Source: Corallococcus macrosporus (GTDB lineage Bacteria; Myxococcota; Myxococcia; Myxococcales; Myxococcaceae). From it: a DNA stretch of 64,000 bases. The position numbers and the translations under genes were made by a program. Every line of letters starts with the position of its first letter. The first letter of the stretch is position 1. Location of the stretch: assembly GCF_017302985.1 (NCBI RefSeq), contig NZ_JAFIMU010000004.1:697001-761000 (forward strand), read 5' to 3'. Below the pieces are notes generated by a model. The model was not told where the DNA came from, searched no databases, and saw only the letters and a program-made list of their open reading frames with translations. Positions 20,678 through 29,958 of this stretch are shown here, one piece after another.

Positions 20678-22309
20678 CTACTTCTTCGCGGACGGCTTGT
20701 TGATGTTCGCGAAGAAGTCGTTGCCCTTGTCGTCCACGACGATGAAGGCCGGGAAGTCGACCACGTCGATCTTCCACACGGCCTCCATGCCCAGCTCGGC
20801 GTACTCCAGGACCTCCACCTTCTTGATGCAGTCCTGCGCCAGCCGCGCCGCGGGGCCGCCGATGGAGCCCAGGTAGAAGCCGCCGTGCTTCTTGCACGCC
20901 TCCGTGACGGCCGGCGAGCGGTTGCCCTTGGCGAGCATCACGAAGCTGCCGCCCTCTGCCTGGAACTGATCCACGTACGCGTCCATGCGGCCCGCGGTGG
21001 TGGGACCGAACGAACCGGACGCATAGCCCTCCGGCGTCTTCGCCGGGCCCGCGTAGTAGACCATGTGGTCCTTGAGGTACTGGGGCATGCCCTCGCCCCG
21101 GTCCAGGCGCTCCTTGATCTTCGCGTGCGCGATGTCGCGCGCCACCACCAGCGAGCCCGACAGCGACAGGCGCGTCTTGATGGGGTAGCGCGACAGCTCC
21201 GCGCGCAGGTCGCTCATGGGGCGGTTGAGGTCCAGCTTCACCACGTCCCCGGACAGGTCCGTCTCCGCCGTCTCCGGCAGGTACTTCGCGGGGTCCGTCT
21301 CCAGCGCCTCCAGGAAGACGCCGTCGCGGGTGATCTTGCCCAGGGCCTGCCGGTCCGCGGAGCACGACACCGCGATGGCCACCGGGCAGGACGCGCCGTG
21401 GCGGGGCAGGCGGATGACGCGCACGTCATGGCAGAAGTACTTGCCGCCGAACTGCGCGCCAATGCCGGTGCGCTGCGTGAGCTTGAGCACCTCCTGCTCC
21501 AGCTCCACGTCGCGGAAGCCCCGGCCCAGCGCGTTGCCGGTGGTGGGAAGCGTGTCCAGGTAGCGCGCGGAGGCGTACTTCGCCGTCTTCAGCGCGAACT
21601 CCGCGGACGTGCCGCCCACGACGATGGCCAGGTGGTACGGCGGGCACGCGGCGGTGCCCAGCGAGCGGATCTTCTGCTCCAGGAACGCGAGCAGGCTCTG
21701 CGGGTTGAGGACGGCCTTCGTCTCCTGGAAGAGGTAGCTCTTGTTCGCGGAGCCGCCGCCCTTGGCCATGAAGAGGAACTTGTAGGCGTCGCCGTCGGTC
21801 GCGTAGAGCTCGATCTGCGCGGGCAGGTTGTTGCCCGTGTTGACCTCCTTGTACATGTCCAGCGGCGCCATCTGCGAGTAGCGCAGGTTCGACGTGAGGT
21901 ACGTGTCGAACACGCCCCTGGAGATGGCCGCCTCGTCGCCGCCGCGGGTGAGGACGTACTGGCCCTTCTTGCCCATCACGATGGCGGTGCCGGTGTCCTG
22001 GCAGGAGGGGAGCACGCCGCCCGCGGCGATGTTCGCGTTCTTGAGCAGCTCCACCGCGACGAACTTGTCGTTGGAGGACGCCTCCGGGTCCTGGAGGATG
22101 TTCGCCAACTGCTGGAGGTGCCCGGGGCGCAAGAGGTGCGAGATGTCCCGCATGGCCTCGCGGGTGAGCAGCGTGAGCGCCTCCGGCTCCACCTGCAGGA
22201 AGGACCGGCCGCCGGCCTCGAACGTGGAGACGCCCTCCTTCGTGAGCAGGCGGTAGGGCGTCTCGTCCTTGCCAAGCGGCAGCATGTCCTGGAACTGGAA
22301 GTCACTCAT
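20678..22309 (-). CDS. fumA: Class I (4Fe-4S) fumarate hydratase
   Basis: A 543-residue single-chain class I fumarase with the N-terminal alpha part and C-terminal beta part fused. Cysteines in [15 protein letters not shown] and VSCSAD fit the three ligands of the labile 4Fe-4S cluster. Other signatures are KGGGSANKS and the C-terminal TAGRMD. It interconverts fumarate and malate in the citric acid cycle. The ATG at 22309 starts [12 protein letters not shown]. It is probably co-transcribed with the methyltransferase upstream, with a 41-base gap. Confidence 0.93.
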   Translation of the reverse strand: MSDFQFQDMLPLGKDETPYRLLTKEGVSTFEAGGRSFLQVEPEALTLLTREAMRDISHLLRPGHLQQLANILQDPEASSNDKFVAVELLKNANIAAGGVLPSCQDTGTAIVMGKKGQYVLTRGGDEAAISRGVFDTYLTSNLRYSQMAPLDMYKEVNTGNNLPAQIELYATDGDAYKFLFMAKGGGSANKSYLFQETKAVLNPQSLLAFLEQKIRSLGTAACPPYHLAIVVGGTSAEFALKTAKYASARYLDTLPTTGNALGRGFRDVELEQEVLKLTQRTGIGAQFGGKYFCHDVRVIRLPRHGASCPVAIAVSCSADRQALGKITRDGVFLEALETDPAKYLPETAETDLSGDVVKLDLNRPMSDLRAELSRYPIKTRLSLSGSLVVARDIAHAKIKERLDRGEGMPQYLKDHMVYYAGPAKTPEGYASGSFGPTTAGRMDAYVDQFQAEGGSFVMLAKGNRSPAVTEACKKHGGFYLGSIGGPAARLAQDCIKKVEVLEYAELGMEAVWKIDVVDFPAFIVVDDKGNDFFANINKPSAKK

Positions 22310-22350
22310 CGCGGGCGGTCTCTTCGAGAAGGGGTGGACGGCAGGGGACT

Positions 22351-22920
22351 CTACTCACCGGGCGGCGCGCGGGGCGGCACTTCGTAGAGGTAGACCGGCG
22401 TGCGGTACAGGTCCTTCAGCCGCACGAAGCGCACCGGGTTCCACCCCCGGAGTCCGAAGGTGTGACTCAGGATGCGAGCGCCTTCCGGAAGCTCGCCAGC
22501 GAAGCGGGGCGCCAGGCGCGTCATGATGCCGGGGGAGAGGTAGCAGACGACGCAGCTTGCGTCCCGGAAGGACGCGGCGAAGAAGTCTCCGCGTACCAGG
22601 GTGAGGTTGGGGCGCGGGAAGAGGCGCTGGCGCAGCCGGCTGAAGCACCAGGGCAGCCAGGACAGCTCGTACGCGACGATGCGCGCCTGGGGGCAGTGGT
22701 CCGCCAGGTTGAAGGCCACGTCCCCCCACCCCGAGCCCAGGTCCAGCACCGTGCCCCGCGTGTCCGCCGGGAGCATGTCGAGCAGTGCCCGCCGCACCCC
22801 GGGGGAGCTGGGCATGGGCGGCGCGCCCGTGCGCAGCGTGGACACGACGATGGACAGCACCCCGACGAGGAGCACCGTCCAGAGCAGCAGCAGGAGGAGG
22901 AAGGAGCCGGTCGCGCCCAC
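22351..22920 (-). CDS. Membrane-anchored class I SAM-dependent methyltransferase
   Basis: A 189-residue protein: one N-terminal membrane helix (about 6-28), then a Rossmann methyltransferase core with the SAM loop [17 protein letters not shown] (about 57-73). It most likely methylates a membrane-proximal small molecule or lipid; the substrate is unknown. It initiates at GTG. It lies just upstream of the fumarase gene on the same strand. Confidence 0.75.
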   Translation of the reverse strand: MGATGSFLLLLLLWTVLLVGVLSIVVSTLRTGAPPMPSSPGVRRALLDMLPADTRGTVLDLGSGWGDVAFNLADHCPQARIVAYELSWLPWCFSRLRQRLFPRPNLTLVRGDFFAASFRDASCVVCYLSPGIMTRLAPRFAGELPEGARILSHTFGLRGWNPVRFVRLKDLYRTPVYLYEVPPRAPPGE

Positions 22921-22969
22921 GGAAGGAGGCGCATCATCGCGCGGAAGCCACCCCCGCGTGGGGCCCTAC

Positions 22970-23149
22970 TTACTTGCGCGGGTGGTTGCCGGCATCCGCC
23001 CGGACGACGCGGGCCGGGCGGGAGTCCGCCTGGGCGGTGGCGCGGACCGGGGCGGGCGCCGGCTCCACCTCTTCGAAGAGGGCCCGGCCCAGCACGAAGC
23101 AGAAAGAGGCCCCTACGCAGAGTGCCACCACGTTGAAGTAGTACGCCAT
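22970..23149 (-). CDS. Small single-pass membrane protein, function unknown
   Basis: A 59-residue protein with one N-terminal hydrophobic helix (YFNVVALCVGASFCFVLG) and a Pro/Ala/Arg-rich tail. It is co-directional with the methyltransferase gene. Nothing identifies its role. Confidence 0.45.
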   Translation of the reverse strand: MAYYFNVVALCVGASFCFVLGRALFEEVEPAPAPVRATAQADSRPARVVRADAGNHPRK

Positions 23150-23334
23150 GGGACCCGGGTCCAAGCACGGACCATACCAGCGGCGGTCCTCCTCGGAGGG
23201 CTGGGGCCGGCGCGCCCCGGTTGTGTCCTTCCCGGCTACAACGCCCGGCCACGCGTGGCCGCCCAGGCAACAGGCCCCGCACCGGGGGTTCAACCCTTCG
23301 GGCGCGATGGTTTTCACCCCGCGCCCGGGAGGGC

Positions 23335-24618
23335 TCAGACGGAGGGCGCGGACTCGGTGGCGTCCTGCTCGGGGCGGGGCGGGCGGTGCTCGGCGGACTC
23401 CAGCCGGTCCACGTTGCGCAGCTCCGGGAAGAGCCAGGCCCAGAGGCCCACGACGACGAGCGTGCCCACGGCGCCAATCACCACCGCGTGCACGGCGCCC
23501 AGGGCCTCCGCGAGCGAGCCCGCGCGGAACTCGCCCAGCTCATTGGAGGCGCCAATGCACATGAGGTTCACCGCGCTCACGCGGCCGCGCATGTCGTCCG
23601 GCGTGGAGACCAGCTCCAGCGTGTGGCGCACCACCACGCTCACCATGTCCGCGGCCCCACCGATGGCCAGCGCCGCGAGCGACAGGGGCAGGGACGTGCT
23701 CACGCCGAACACCAGCGTGGCCGCGCCGAACACCGCCACCGCGATGAACATCTTCCACCCGGCGTGCCCGCCCAGCGGACGGAACGCGAGCAGCACCGCC
23801 ACCACCGCGGCGCCCGCCGCCGGAGCGCTGCGCAACAGGCCCAGGCCCCACGGGCCGGTGTGCAGCACGTCGCGTGCGTAGATGGGCAGCAGCGCCACCG
23901 CGCCGCCCAGCAGCACCGCGAAGAGGTCCAGGGTGAGGCTGCCCAGCAGCATCCGCTTCTGGCGCACGAAGCGCAGGCCCGCGACGAGCGTCTTCAGGGA
24001 GACGGGCTCGCGCGACGCGCTGCCGGTGCGCACCTTGAGCGAGAGGATCCACACGATGGTGAGCGCGCACAGCGACGCGGACGTGATGTAGACGCCCTTG
24101 CCGCCCAGCCAGCCATAGAGCAGGCCGCCCAGGGCGGGGCCGGTGATGGTGGCCACCTGCCACGTGATGGAGTTCACCGCCACGGCGCGCGTCAGCTCCT
24201 CCTTCGGCACCAGGTAGGGCGTGAGCGCGGAGCCCGCGGGCGCGTAGAAGGCCCGCGCGGTGCCGAACAGCACCAGGATGCCGTAGACGAGCCGCACGTC
24301 CTGGAAGTGGCCCAGGGTGAAGGACAGCAGCAGCAGGCTGCACACCATCATCACGCCCTGGCACAGCGCCAGGATGCGGCGGCGGTCGTAGCGGTCCGCC
24401 ACCTGTCCGCCCAGCAGGCTGAAGGCGAGGAAGGGGACGAACTGGGCCAGGCCCGTGTAGCCCAGCGCGAGCGCGCTCCCGGTGAGTTCGTACACCTGCC
24501 AGCCGATGGCCACCGACTCGATCTGCGCCGCGAGCACCGCGCACAGACGGGCGATTTGATACAGCCGGAAGTCGCGGTGACGGAAGATGGATGGAGCGGG
24601 GGCGGAAGGGCTGTCCAT
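23335..24618 (-). CDS. MFS exporter (EntS-like, MFS_3)
   Basis: A 427-residue membrane protein with 12 predicted helices. The opening FRLYQIARLCAVLAAQIESVAIGWQVYELTGS and the loop DRYDRRRIL are typical of the EntS-like exporter group, which exports siderophores or drugs. The ATG at 24618 is chosen since it precedes the conserved beginning; upstream codons look like leader sequence. Its substrate is unknown. The 2OG oxygenase gene lies just upstream on the same strand. Confidence 0.8.
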   Translation of the reverse strand: MDSPSAPAPSIFRHRDFRLYQIARLCAVLAAQIESVAIGWQVYELTGSALALGYTGLAQFVPFLAFSLLGGQVADRYDRRRILALCQGVMMVCSLLLLSFTLGHFQDVRLVYGILVLFGTARAFYAPAGSALTPYLVPKEELTRAVAVNSITWQVATITGPALGGLLYGWLGGKGVYITSASLCALTIVWILSLKVRTGSASREPVSLKTLVAGLRFVRQKRMLLGSLTLDLFAVLLGGAVALLPIYARDVLHTGPWGLGLLRSAPAAGAAVVAVLLAFRPLGGHAGWKMFIAVAVFGAATLVFGVSTSLPLSLAALAIGGAADMVSVVVRHTLELVSTPDDMRGRVSAVNLMCIGASNELGEFRAGSLAEALGAVHAVVIGAVGTLVVVGLWAWLFPELRNVDRLESAEHRPPRPEQDATESAPSV

Positions 24619-24690
24619 GGAGGTGGCTGCGCTGTAACGCAGCCCGTCCCCCGCCGCCAGCCACAAGGGGCACACGGCCCCGGGCGCCGC

Positions 24691-25797
24691 TTATGAGGTC
24701 GCGCGCATCCGGTTGAGCCGGTCGTAGTGGCGGTAGCCCAGCTTGTCGAGCGCGGCGGGCGGCGCGAGGCCGATGTCCACCAGCGTCTTGATGTCGTACG
24801 TGCCCGCGAGCACCGGCGGCGCGTAGTTGGCCACCGCCTCCGGCGTGCGGAAGCCGGGCAGCGGGAAGAGCACCTGGCTGGTGTGCACGTGCATGAAGTG
24901 CGCGGCGGACTGCCGCTGCCACCCGGGCACGCCCGGCGCGGTGATGACGTGCGGCGTGGCGAGGAACGTGCCGCCCGTGAGGATCTCCAGCTGCTGGCCC
25001 ACCTGCGCCACGATGCAGCCCGCGGGCGCGGTGCCGCGCACCATCTCGCCCTGCGGCGCGTCCGGCGTCGCGCGCGTGCGCAGGTACAGGCCGCTCTGGT
25101 CGTCCGGCTTCGCGGCGGGGCGGCCCTCGGGGTTGAGGAACCGGCCTCCGGGCAAGAGCGTCAGCAGGTTGAAGTCCGTGTGCTCCTCGCCCCAGAGGAT
25201 GCCGGTGTTCACCTGGGTGGGGCCCAGCGGCAGGTACTGGAGCGCGCGCGTGACGTGGGGCGCCTTCTCGCAGGCGGCGGTGAAGGTGTCCTCCGGCAGC
25301 TTCAGCGCCAGCGCGGCGCCGCGCAGCAGCTTGAGGCCGGCCTCGTGCAGCGAGCGGCCCAGGGTGAGCAGCCCCTCCTGGAAGAAGGGCGGCGCGTCGT
25401 CCGGCCAGATGTTCTCCGGGTACAGCTCCGGGAACTCCATGGCGGACTGCGGGTCCGTGGGGGTGGGCGCCGCGAAGTAGCACTCCTTGAAGTCCGGCTG
25501 CCCGTTGCTCGCGACGGCGACCTCCGTGTTGGGAGGCGTCCAGCCGCGCTGGTACCAGAAGTCCGCGCGGCCCAGGGGGCGCTTCTCCGCGTCCGGGCGG
25601 GCCACGAAGGCGGAGAACGCGTCGTAGAAGCGCTCCAGCGCGGGCGCGTCCACGCCGTGGTTCTTCACGAACACGAGGCCGAAGACGCCAAAGGCCTCGC
25701 GCAGGGCCGCCGCGGCGCGCTCGAGGCGAGCCGGTTCACCCGACGCGAGGTCCAGCAGGTCGACCGTCGGAATGTTCATCGAGGAGGTGTCCGCCAT
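24691..25797 (-). CDS. 2-oxoglutarate/Fe(II)-dependent dioxygenase (isopenicillin N synthase-like)
   Basis: A 368-residue protein with the DIOX_N domain (NIPTVDLLDL...FGVFGLVFVKNHG) and the double-stranded beta-helix iron centre: His-x-Asp in EEHTDFNLL, the distal His in LATPHVI, and an RQS motif that would bind 2-oxoglutarate. Such enzymes hydroxylate or cyclise small molecules. It lies 72 bp upstream of an MFS exporter on the same strand, so a modify-and-export pair is possible but unproven. Confidence 0.87.
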   Translation of the reverse strand: MADTSSMNIPTVDLLDLASGEPARLERAAAALREAFGVFGLVFVKNHGVDAPALERFYDAFSAFVARPDAEKRPLGRADFWYQRGWTPPNTEVAVASNGQPDFKECYFAAPTPTDPQSAMEFPELYPENIWPDDAPPFFQEGLLTLGRSLHEAGLKLLRGAALALKLPEDTFTAACEKAPHVTRALQYLPLGPTQVNTGILWGEEHTDFNLLTLLPGGRFLNPEGRPAAKPDDQSGLYLRTRATPDAPQGEMVRGTAPAGCIVAQVGQQLEILTGGTFLATPHVITAPGVPGWQRQSAAHFMHVHTSQVLFPLPGFRTPEAVANYAPPVLAGTYDIKTLVDIGLAPPAALDKLGYRHYDRLNRMRATS

Positions 25798-25909
25798 GGT
25801 GGGCCCAGGTGTATCGCGCCCGGGCCCGGCTGAGGAGGGGGACCGTGCCTGCCCGCCCCCTGGCGTACCGGGAAAATCCGGAAGGCCCTCCTCCCCGGTG
25901 CGCGCCGCT

Positions 25910-26518
25910 TCAGCGCGCGGCGACCGTCACGTCCACCGGGGCGCACGTCACCGGGGTGGACTTGTAGTCGCCGCCCGGGCGGGGGACGTCCTCCTTGCGC
26001 GTGGCCACGTCCATCAGCGCGTCGCGGAAGGTGATGCGGTAGGTGCCCGGCTTCTTGAAGTCATACGCCTGCGTCACCTCCACGGTGTTCTCCACCGTCG
26101 CGCCCGGGGCGATGAGCTCGTAGCTGTCCTGGGACGGGGCGGCGCGCTTCACCATGGGGCCCTGGTACTGCACTTCCTCGCCGTCGCGGGTGACCTGGAA
26201 CACGGTGCCCAGGATGCCCTCCAGCGGGGTCTGCCACTTGAGCACCCAGACGGGCGTGTCGCCGCGGTTGGTGAGCTTGAAGAGGACCTCCACCGACTCG
26301 CCCACCTTGGCCTTCGGGTGGACGCTCAGGGCGCACTCCAGCTTGGGGGTCGTCACGGCGGCGGGCTCCGAGGGAGGAGGGGTGGCGGCGGGCGGCGGCG
26401 TCGCGGCGACGGGGGCCTGCTGCTGCGCGGGAGCTTCCGCGGGCTTCGGCGTACAGGCGGTGACACTGGCGGCGGACAGCACCGCGAGCCATGCGAGGTT
26501 CCTTCGTCCAAGCCCCAT
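25910..26518 (-). CDS. Lipoprotein homologous to the N-terminal domain of the adjacent M35 protease
   Basis: A 202-residue lipoprotein (lipobox SVTAC, good AGGAG site). After a Pro/Ala linker, residues about 75-185 align with residues about 60-170 of the protease encoded at 26610-27695: shared LTN, PV, KW, EG, RDG-x-x-V-x-Y-x-G, KR, APG, AYD and GTY-x-I landmarks in the same order. It has no HExxH and ends after the domain. It is therefore a free-standing copy of the protease pro/N-domain. It could inhibit, fold or tether the protease, or be a degenerate paralogue. A terminator separates the two genes, so they may be expressed separately. Confidence 0.75.
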   Translation of the reverse strand: MGLGRRNLAWLAVLSAASVTACTPKPAEAPAQQQAPVAATPPPAATPPPSEPAAVTTPKLECALSVHPKAKVGESVEVLFKLTNRGDTPVWVLKWQTPLEGILGTVFQVTRDGEEVQYQGPMVKRAAPSQDSYELIAPGATVENTVEVTQAYDFKKPGTYRITFRDALMDVATRKEDVPRPGGDYKSTPVTCAPVDVTVAAR

Positions 26519-26547
26519 CACGTGACGCTCCTTTGAATGCGTGCGGC

Positions 26548-26585
26548 AAAAAGAAAGGGGCACGAGCCTCGCGGCCCGCGCCCCT
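26548..26585 (-). terminator. Terminator after the M35 protease gene
   Basis: On the minus strand a stem (AGGGGC/GCCCCT extended by G-U pairs) is followed by TTTCTTTTT. It lies 25 bp past the protease stop and before the lipoprotein start. Confidence 0.7.
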
Positions 26586-26609
26586 CCGGGTCAACGGCCC
26601 ACCGTCACC

Positions 26610-27695
26610 TTACGGCAGCGAGGGGGTGTTCTCCGCGAAGTATTCGTGGCTGTCCGCGTTGTCACGCGCGCGCGTGGGGTTGGACTTGGCCAGGTTCTTC
26701 GCGGCCGTCTGGCCGTAGGCCCAGTCGTCCGTACCGGCCACGACGGTGAAGTGGCTCATCTCGTGGACCAGCGTGCCCGCGCGCGAGTCCGTGCCCGTGT
26801 TGGGGGCGCTCCAGAAGGCGCCGCACACGTAGATCTTGTACGGCGAGCCCGGGTACACGTACGCGTACGTCCCGCTCTCGTTGCAGCTGCAGTCCACCAC
26901 GACGGCCGCGCTGGCGAACGCGTTGGCGATCTTGGTGAAGTGCGTCTTGATCTCGCTCCAGCCGGTGCTGGAGTACGTGCCGAACCACGTGGTGTAGCGG
27001 CTGGTCGCGGAGGGCGTGGCGCTCAGGTAGCTGACCGCGTTGTTGGAGTACGTCTTCGCGCTGTTGAAGGCGGTGCTGATGCTGCTCTGCTCGGAGCTGG
27101 TGCAGGCGCCGGAGTAGGCCAGGCTCTGGCCCGTCACCTGGCGCATCGCCTCCGCCTCCTCGCGGCTGTTGCGGCGCCCCTCGATGAAGAGGCTGACCGA
27201 GTTGGACGACAGCGCCGTCACGCCCGCGCGCGCCTCCAGCTCGTAGCGGATGCTGTAGGTGCCGGAGACGGACAGGTCATACGCGTCCGACACGACGACC
27301 GGGCCGGAGATGCTCTGGCCGGGGGCCAGGGTAATCAGGTCCTCGGAGCGGCCCAGCACGCGCTTGAAGTGCGCGCCGGTGTACTCCACGGCCTGGCCGT
27401 CACGCGACACCGACAGGCGGCCCTCGTTGAGGCCCTCGCCCGGCGCGTCCCACTTGTAGATGCTGACCGGCGCGGAGGACGTGTTGGTCAGCGTCACCTC
27501 CACCGTCACGCGCTCGCTGGCGGCCATGGAGGCCTTGCCCACGGACACCTGCGCCGTCAGGGCGCCCTGGGCCTGCTCCGTGGCCTCGGCCGGGGTGGAC
27601 TCCCCCTCCGCCGGAGGAGCGCCGCAACCACTCAGCAGGGAAACGCCGACCACCGTGCCCATCAGCCACTTGAAACCGCGAAGGCTCTTGCTCAC
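26610..27695 (-). CDS. M35 (aspzincin) lipoprotein metalloprotease, peptidyl-Lys type
   Basis: A 361-residue protein with a lipobox (SLLSGC, Cys24), an immunoglobulin-like N-terminal domain (about 48-170) and a C-terminal M35 catalytic domain. The zinc site is HEMSH (311-315) plus the aspzincin GTDDWAYG motif (321-328), whose Asp is the third ligand. Paired Cys residues and a Ser/Thr/Tyr-rich surface are typical. It cleaves proteins outside the cell, probably before Lys, and may serve predation. The free-standing N-domain homologue is encoded directly downstream. Confidence 0.9.
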   Translation of the reverse strand: MSKSLRGFKWLMGTVVGVSLLSGCGAPPAEGESTPAEATEQAQGALTAQVSVGKASMAASERVTVEVTLTNTSSAPVSIYKWDAPGEGLNEGRLSVSRDGQAVEYTGAHFKRVLGRSEDLITLAPGQSISGPVVVSDAYDLSVSGTYSIRYELEARAGVTALSSNSVSLFIEGRRNSREEAEAMRQVTGQSLAYSGACTSSEQSSISTAFNSAKTYSNNAVSYLSATPSATSRYTTWFGTYSSTGWSEIKTHFTKIANAFASAAVVVDCSCNESGTYAYVYPGSPYKIYVCGAFWSAPNTGTDSRAGTLVHEMSHFTVVAGTDDWAYGQTAAKNLAKSNPTRARDNADSHEYFAENTPSLP

Positions 27696-27933
27696 GAGGA
27701 ACTTCCTTTCGGAAACGACGCGACGGGGGAAACGCCAGGGGGAACGCCCGGGTCCGCATGCTTATAGGAGAAACCGGGCCCACTGATGATGGCATGAAAT
27801 ACTGTGAAATAAATGCCTGCGGGCTATCCGGGTTCACGCCGCGTCGCGGCCAGGCGTGGCCGGCAGCGTTAGTCTTCGCGCGGCACGCATTGCGTGTGGC
27901 ACCAACGAAGACACAGCGAAGGGGTGGCGGACG

Positions 27934-28629
27934 ATGCGCGCGGTGGTGGTCGAGCACGAGGAGCACGAGGGGCCGGGTCTGCTGGGCCCCGCGCTGGAGG
28001 CGGCGGGCTTCACGCTGGTGCGGCGCTTCCGGACGGTGAAGCGCGAGGACGTGGACGCGCCGCTGATGGTGGTGATGGGCGGCCCCATGGGCGTGTACGA
28101 GGCGGACGCCCACCCGTTCCTCAACGAAGAGCTGTCGCTGCTGGGCGAGCGGCTGGCGTACGACCGCGCGTGCGTGGGCGTGTGCCTGGGTGCGCAGTTG
28201 CTGGCCGCGGCGGCCGGGGCGACGGTGTCTCCGGGCAAGAACGGCTTCGAGGTGGGGGTGGGGCCGGTGCGCTGGACGCCGGACGCGCTGAAGGATCCGG
28301 TGGTGGCGGGCGTGAAGCCGCGCACGGCGGTGGCGCACTGGCACGGGGATACGTACACGCCGGTGCCCGGCGCGACGCTGCTGGCGTCCACGGACCGGTA
28401 CACGCAGCAGGCGTTCCGGCTGGGGAAGTCTTACGGCTTCCAGTTCCACCTGGAGCTGACGGCCGCGGAGCTGGGGCGCTGGCTGGAGCTGGGGGCGGAG
28501 GACCTGGTCACGCGGGGCAAGGACGTGGAGGCGCTGAAGGCGCAGCTGCCCAAGCTGAAGTCGGCGGAGGCGGAGAACACGGAGCTGCTGCACCGGCTCG
28601 CGCATCAGCTGGCCAAGGGCCTACGCTGA
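27934..28629 (+). CDS. Class I glutamine amidotransferase (GMP synthase-like)
   Basis: A 231-residue amidotransferase domain protein. The nucleophile elbow GVCLGAQLLAA carries the catalytic Cys, and FQFHLELT supplies the His-x-Glu. There is no synthetase domain, so it hydrolyses glutamine or a related gamma-glutamyl compound for a partner or for degradation. It is followed 29 bp later by an ABC-type ATPase gene on the same strand. Confidence 0.85.
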   Translation: MRAVVVEHEEHEGPGLLGPALEAAGFTLVRRFRTVKREDVDAPLMVVMGGPMGVYEADAHPFLNEELSLLGERLAYDRACVGVCLGAQLLAAAAGATVSPGKNGFEVGVGPVRWTPDALKDPVVAGVKPRTAVAHWHGDTYTPVPGATLLASTDRYTQQAFRLGKSYGFQFHLELTAAELGRWLELGAEDLVTRGKDVEALKAQLPKLKSAEAENTELLHRLAHQLAKGLR

Positions 28630-28658
28630 ACGGCGGTCCCCGGGGAGGGCCGGACGCC

Positions 28659-29954
28659 ATGAAGCTGACCCGCCTGCATGTGCACCACTACCGCGGGCTC
28701 GCGCCGGACACGGTGCTGACGTTCGGCCCCACGCTCAACGTGGTGGTGGGCGCGACGGGCAGCGGCCGCACGACGCTGCTGGAGCTGGTGTCCGCGGTGC
28801 TGTGCTCGGACTTCTCCGGGCTGCTGCGTGAGCCGTTCGCGCTGGAGTACGCGCTGCGCTTCGACGCGCTGACGGTGGACGTGGCCGTGCGCAACGAGCC
28901 GCCCGCGGCCCTGCCCGCCACGGCGGGGGAGGGCGGCCCCGAGGGTCCGGGCGCCGCGCTGGCGCTGCCGCCCGGGGCGCTGGCGCACGGGCTGATGCCG
29001 TCCATCGTGGCCACGGTGCGGTGGGACGCGGCGGAGGACGCGCGGCTCGTCATGCGCGCGAGCGCCACGGGCTTCGCGTGCGAGGTGGCGGGCGCGGCAG
29101 GCTTCTCCAAGCGCATGCACTGGTCGGTGCTGGACCGCTCCGTGTGGACGCTGCTCTTCATGGCCGCGCAGTACCTGGAGCGCGGCGTGAAGGACCGGCT
29201 CAAGGACCTGCTGCGGGAGACGTTCCTGCTGGCGCCGCCGCGCTTCGACGAATCCCTGGGCATGTTCGAGCGCATCGGCGCCATCCGCTACGCGATGGAG
29301 CAGCGCGGAGAGGAGCTGTTCCCGCTGGGCCTCATGGCGCTGCCCACGTGGATGCCCGGCTGGCTGCGCGAGCAGGTGGAGCGCGAGCCCGTGCCCCCGG
29401 CGCTGCTCCTGCGCCACGACGCCATGCCCCAAAGCTTCCTCGCGCGCTTCGTGACGCTGGCGGGCTTCGCGTCGGGCACGCTGTCCGTCGACGTGACGGA
29501 GACGACGACGCTGTCCCAGGGCGGACGGCTGGGCTTCAGCGGCTTCCGCTTCGCGTTCGTGCGCGCGGACGGCACGCCGGTGACGCAGGAGCAGCTGGGG
29601 CATGGCCAGAAGCGGCTGTTGTCCTTCCTCTACTACCTGGACGTGCACGAGGCCTTCGTCATCGCGGACGAGCTGGCGGACGGCCTGCATCCGGACCTGG
29701 TGCGCGCGTGCGTGCACGACGTGGGCGCACGGCAGGCCTTCATCACCAGCCAGAGCCCGCTCGTGTTCGAGCACCTGACGTTCGCCAACGCGGAGCAGCT
29801 GCGCACGTCGTTGATCCGCTGCGAGACGGGCGCGGGGCAGGGCGGCTGGCGGTGGACGCAGCCGACGCCGGAGGAGGCCGCGCGGTGGTTCGACGCGTAC
29901 CGCGCGGGCGCCGTGCCGCTGGGCGCGGTGCTGCGCGCCCAGGGCTTCGCGTGA
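28659..29954 (+). CDS. RecF/OLD-like ABC-type ATPase with altered Walker A
   Basis: A 431-residue AAA_21-like ATPase. The start MKLTRLHVHHYRGL is typical of RecF/OLD heads. Walker A reads GATGSGRTT: the usual Lys is Arg. The signature region is LGHGQKRLLSF and Walker B is FVIADELADGLHP, both intact. This suggests DNA- or RNA-end-related ATPase function, but the Arg could weaken hydrolysis. No nuclease (Toprim) domain follows. It forms a pair with the amidotransferase gene. It converges with the next gene, 4 bp apart. Confidence 0.78.
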   Translation: MKLTRLHVHHYRGLAPDTVLTFGPTLNVVVGATGSGRTTLLELVSAVLCSDFSGLLREPFALEYALRFDALTVDVAVRNEPPAALPATAGEGGPEGPGAALALPPGALAHGLMPSIVATVRWDAAEDARLVMRASATGFACEVAGAAGFSKRMHWSVLDRSVWTLLFMAAQYLERGVKDRLKDLLRETFLLAPPRFDESLGMFERIGAIRYAMEQRGEELFPLGLMALPTWMPGWLREQVEREPVPPALLLRHDAMPQSFLARFVTLAGFASGTLSVDVTETTTLSQGGRLGFSGFRFAFVRADGTPVTQEQLGHGQKRLLSFLYYLDVHEAFVIADELADGLHPDLVRACVHDVGARQAFITSQSPLVFEHLTFANAEQLRTSLIRCETGAGQGGWRWTQPTPEEAARWFDAYRAGAVPLGAVLRAQGFA

Positions 29955-29958
29955 GGCT

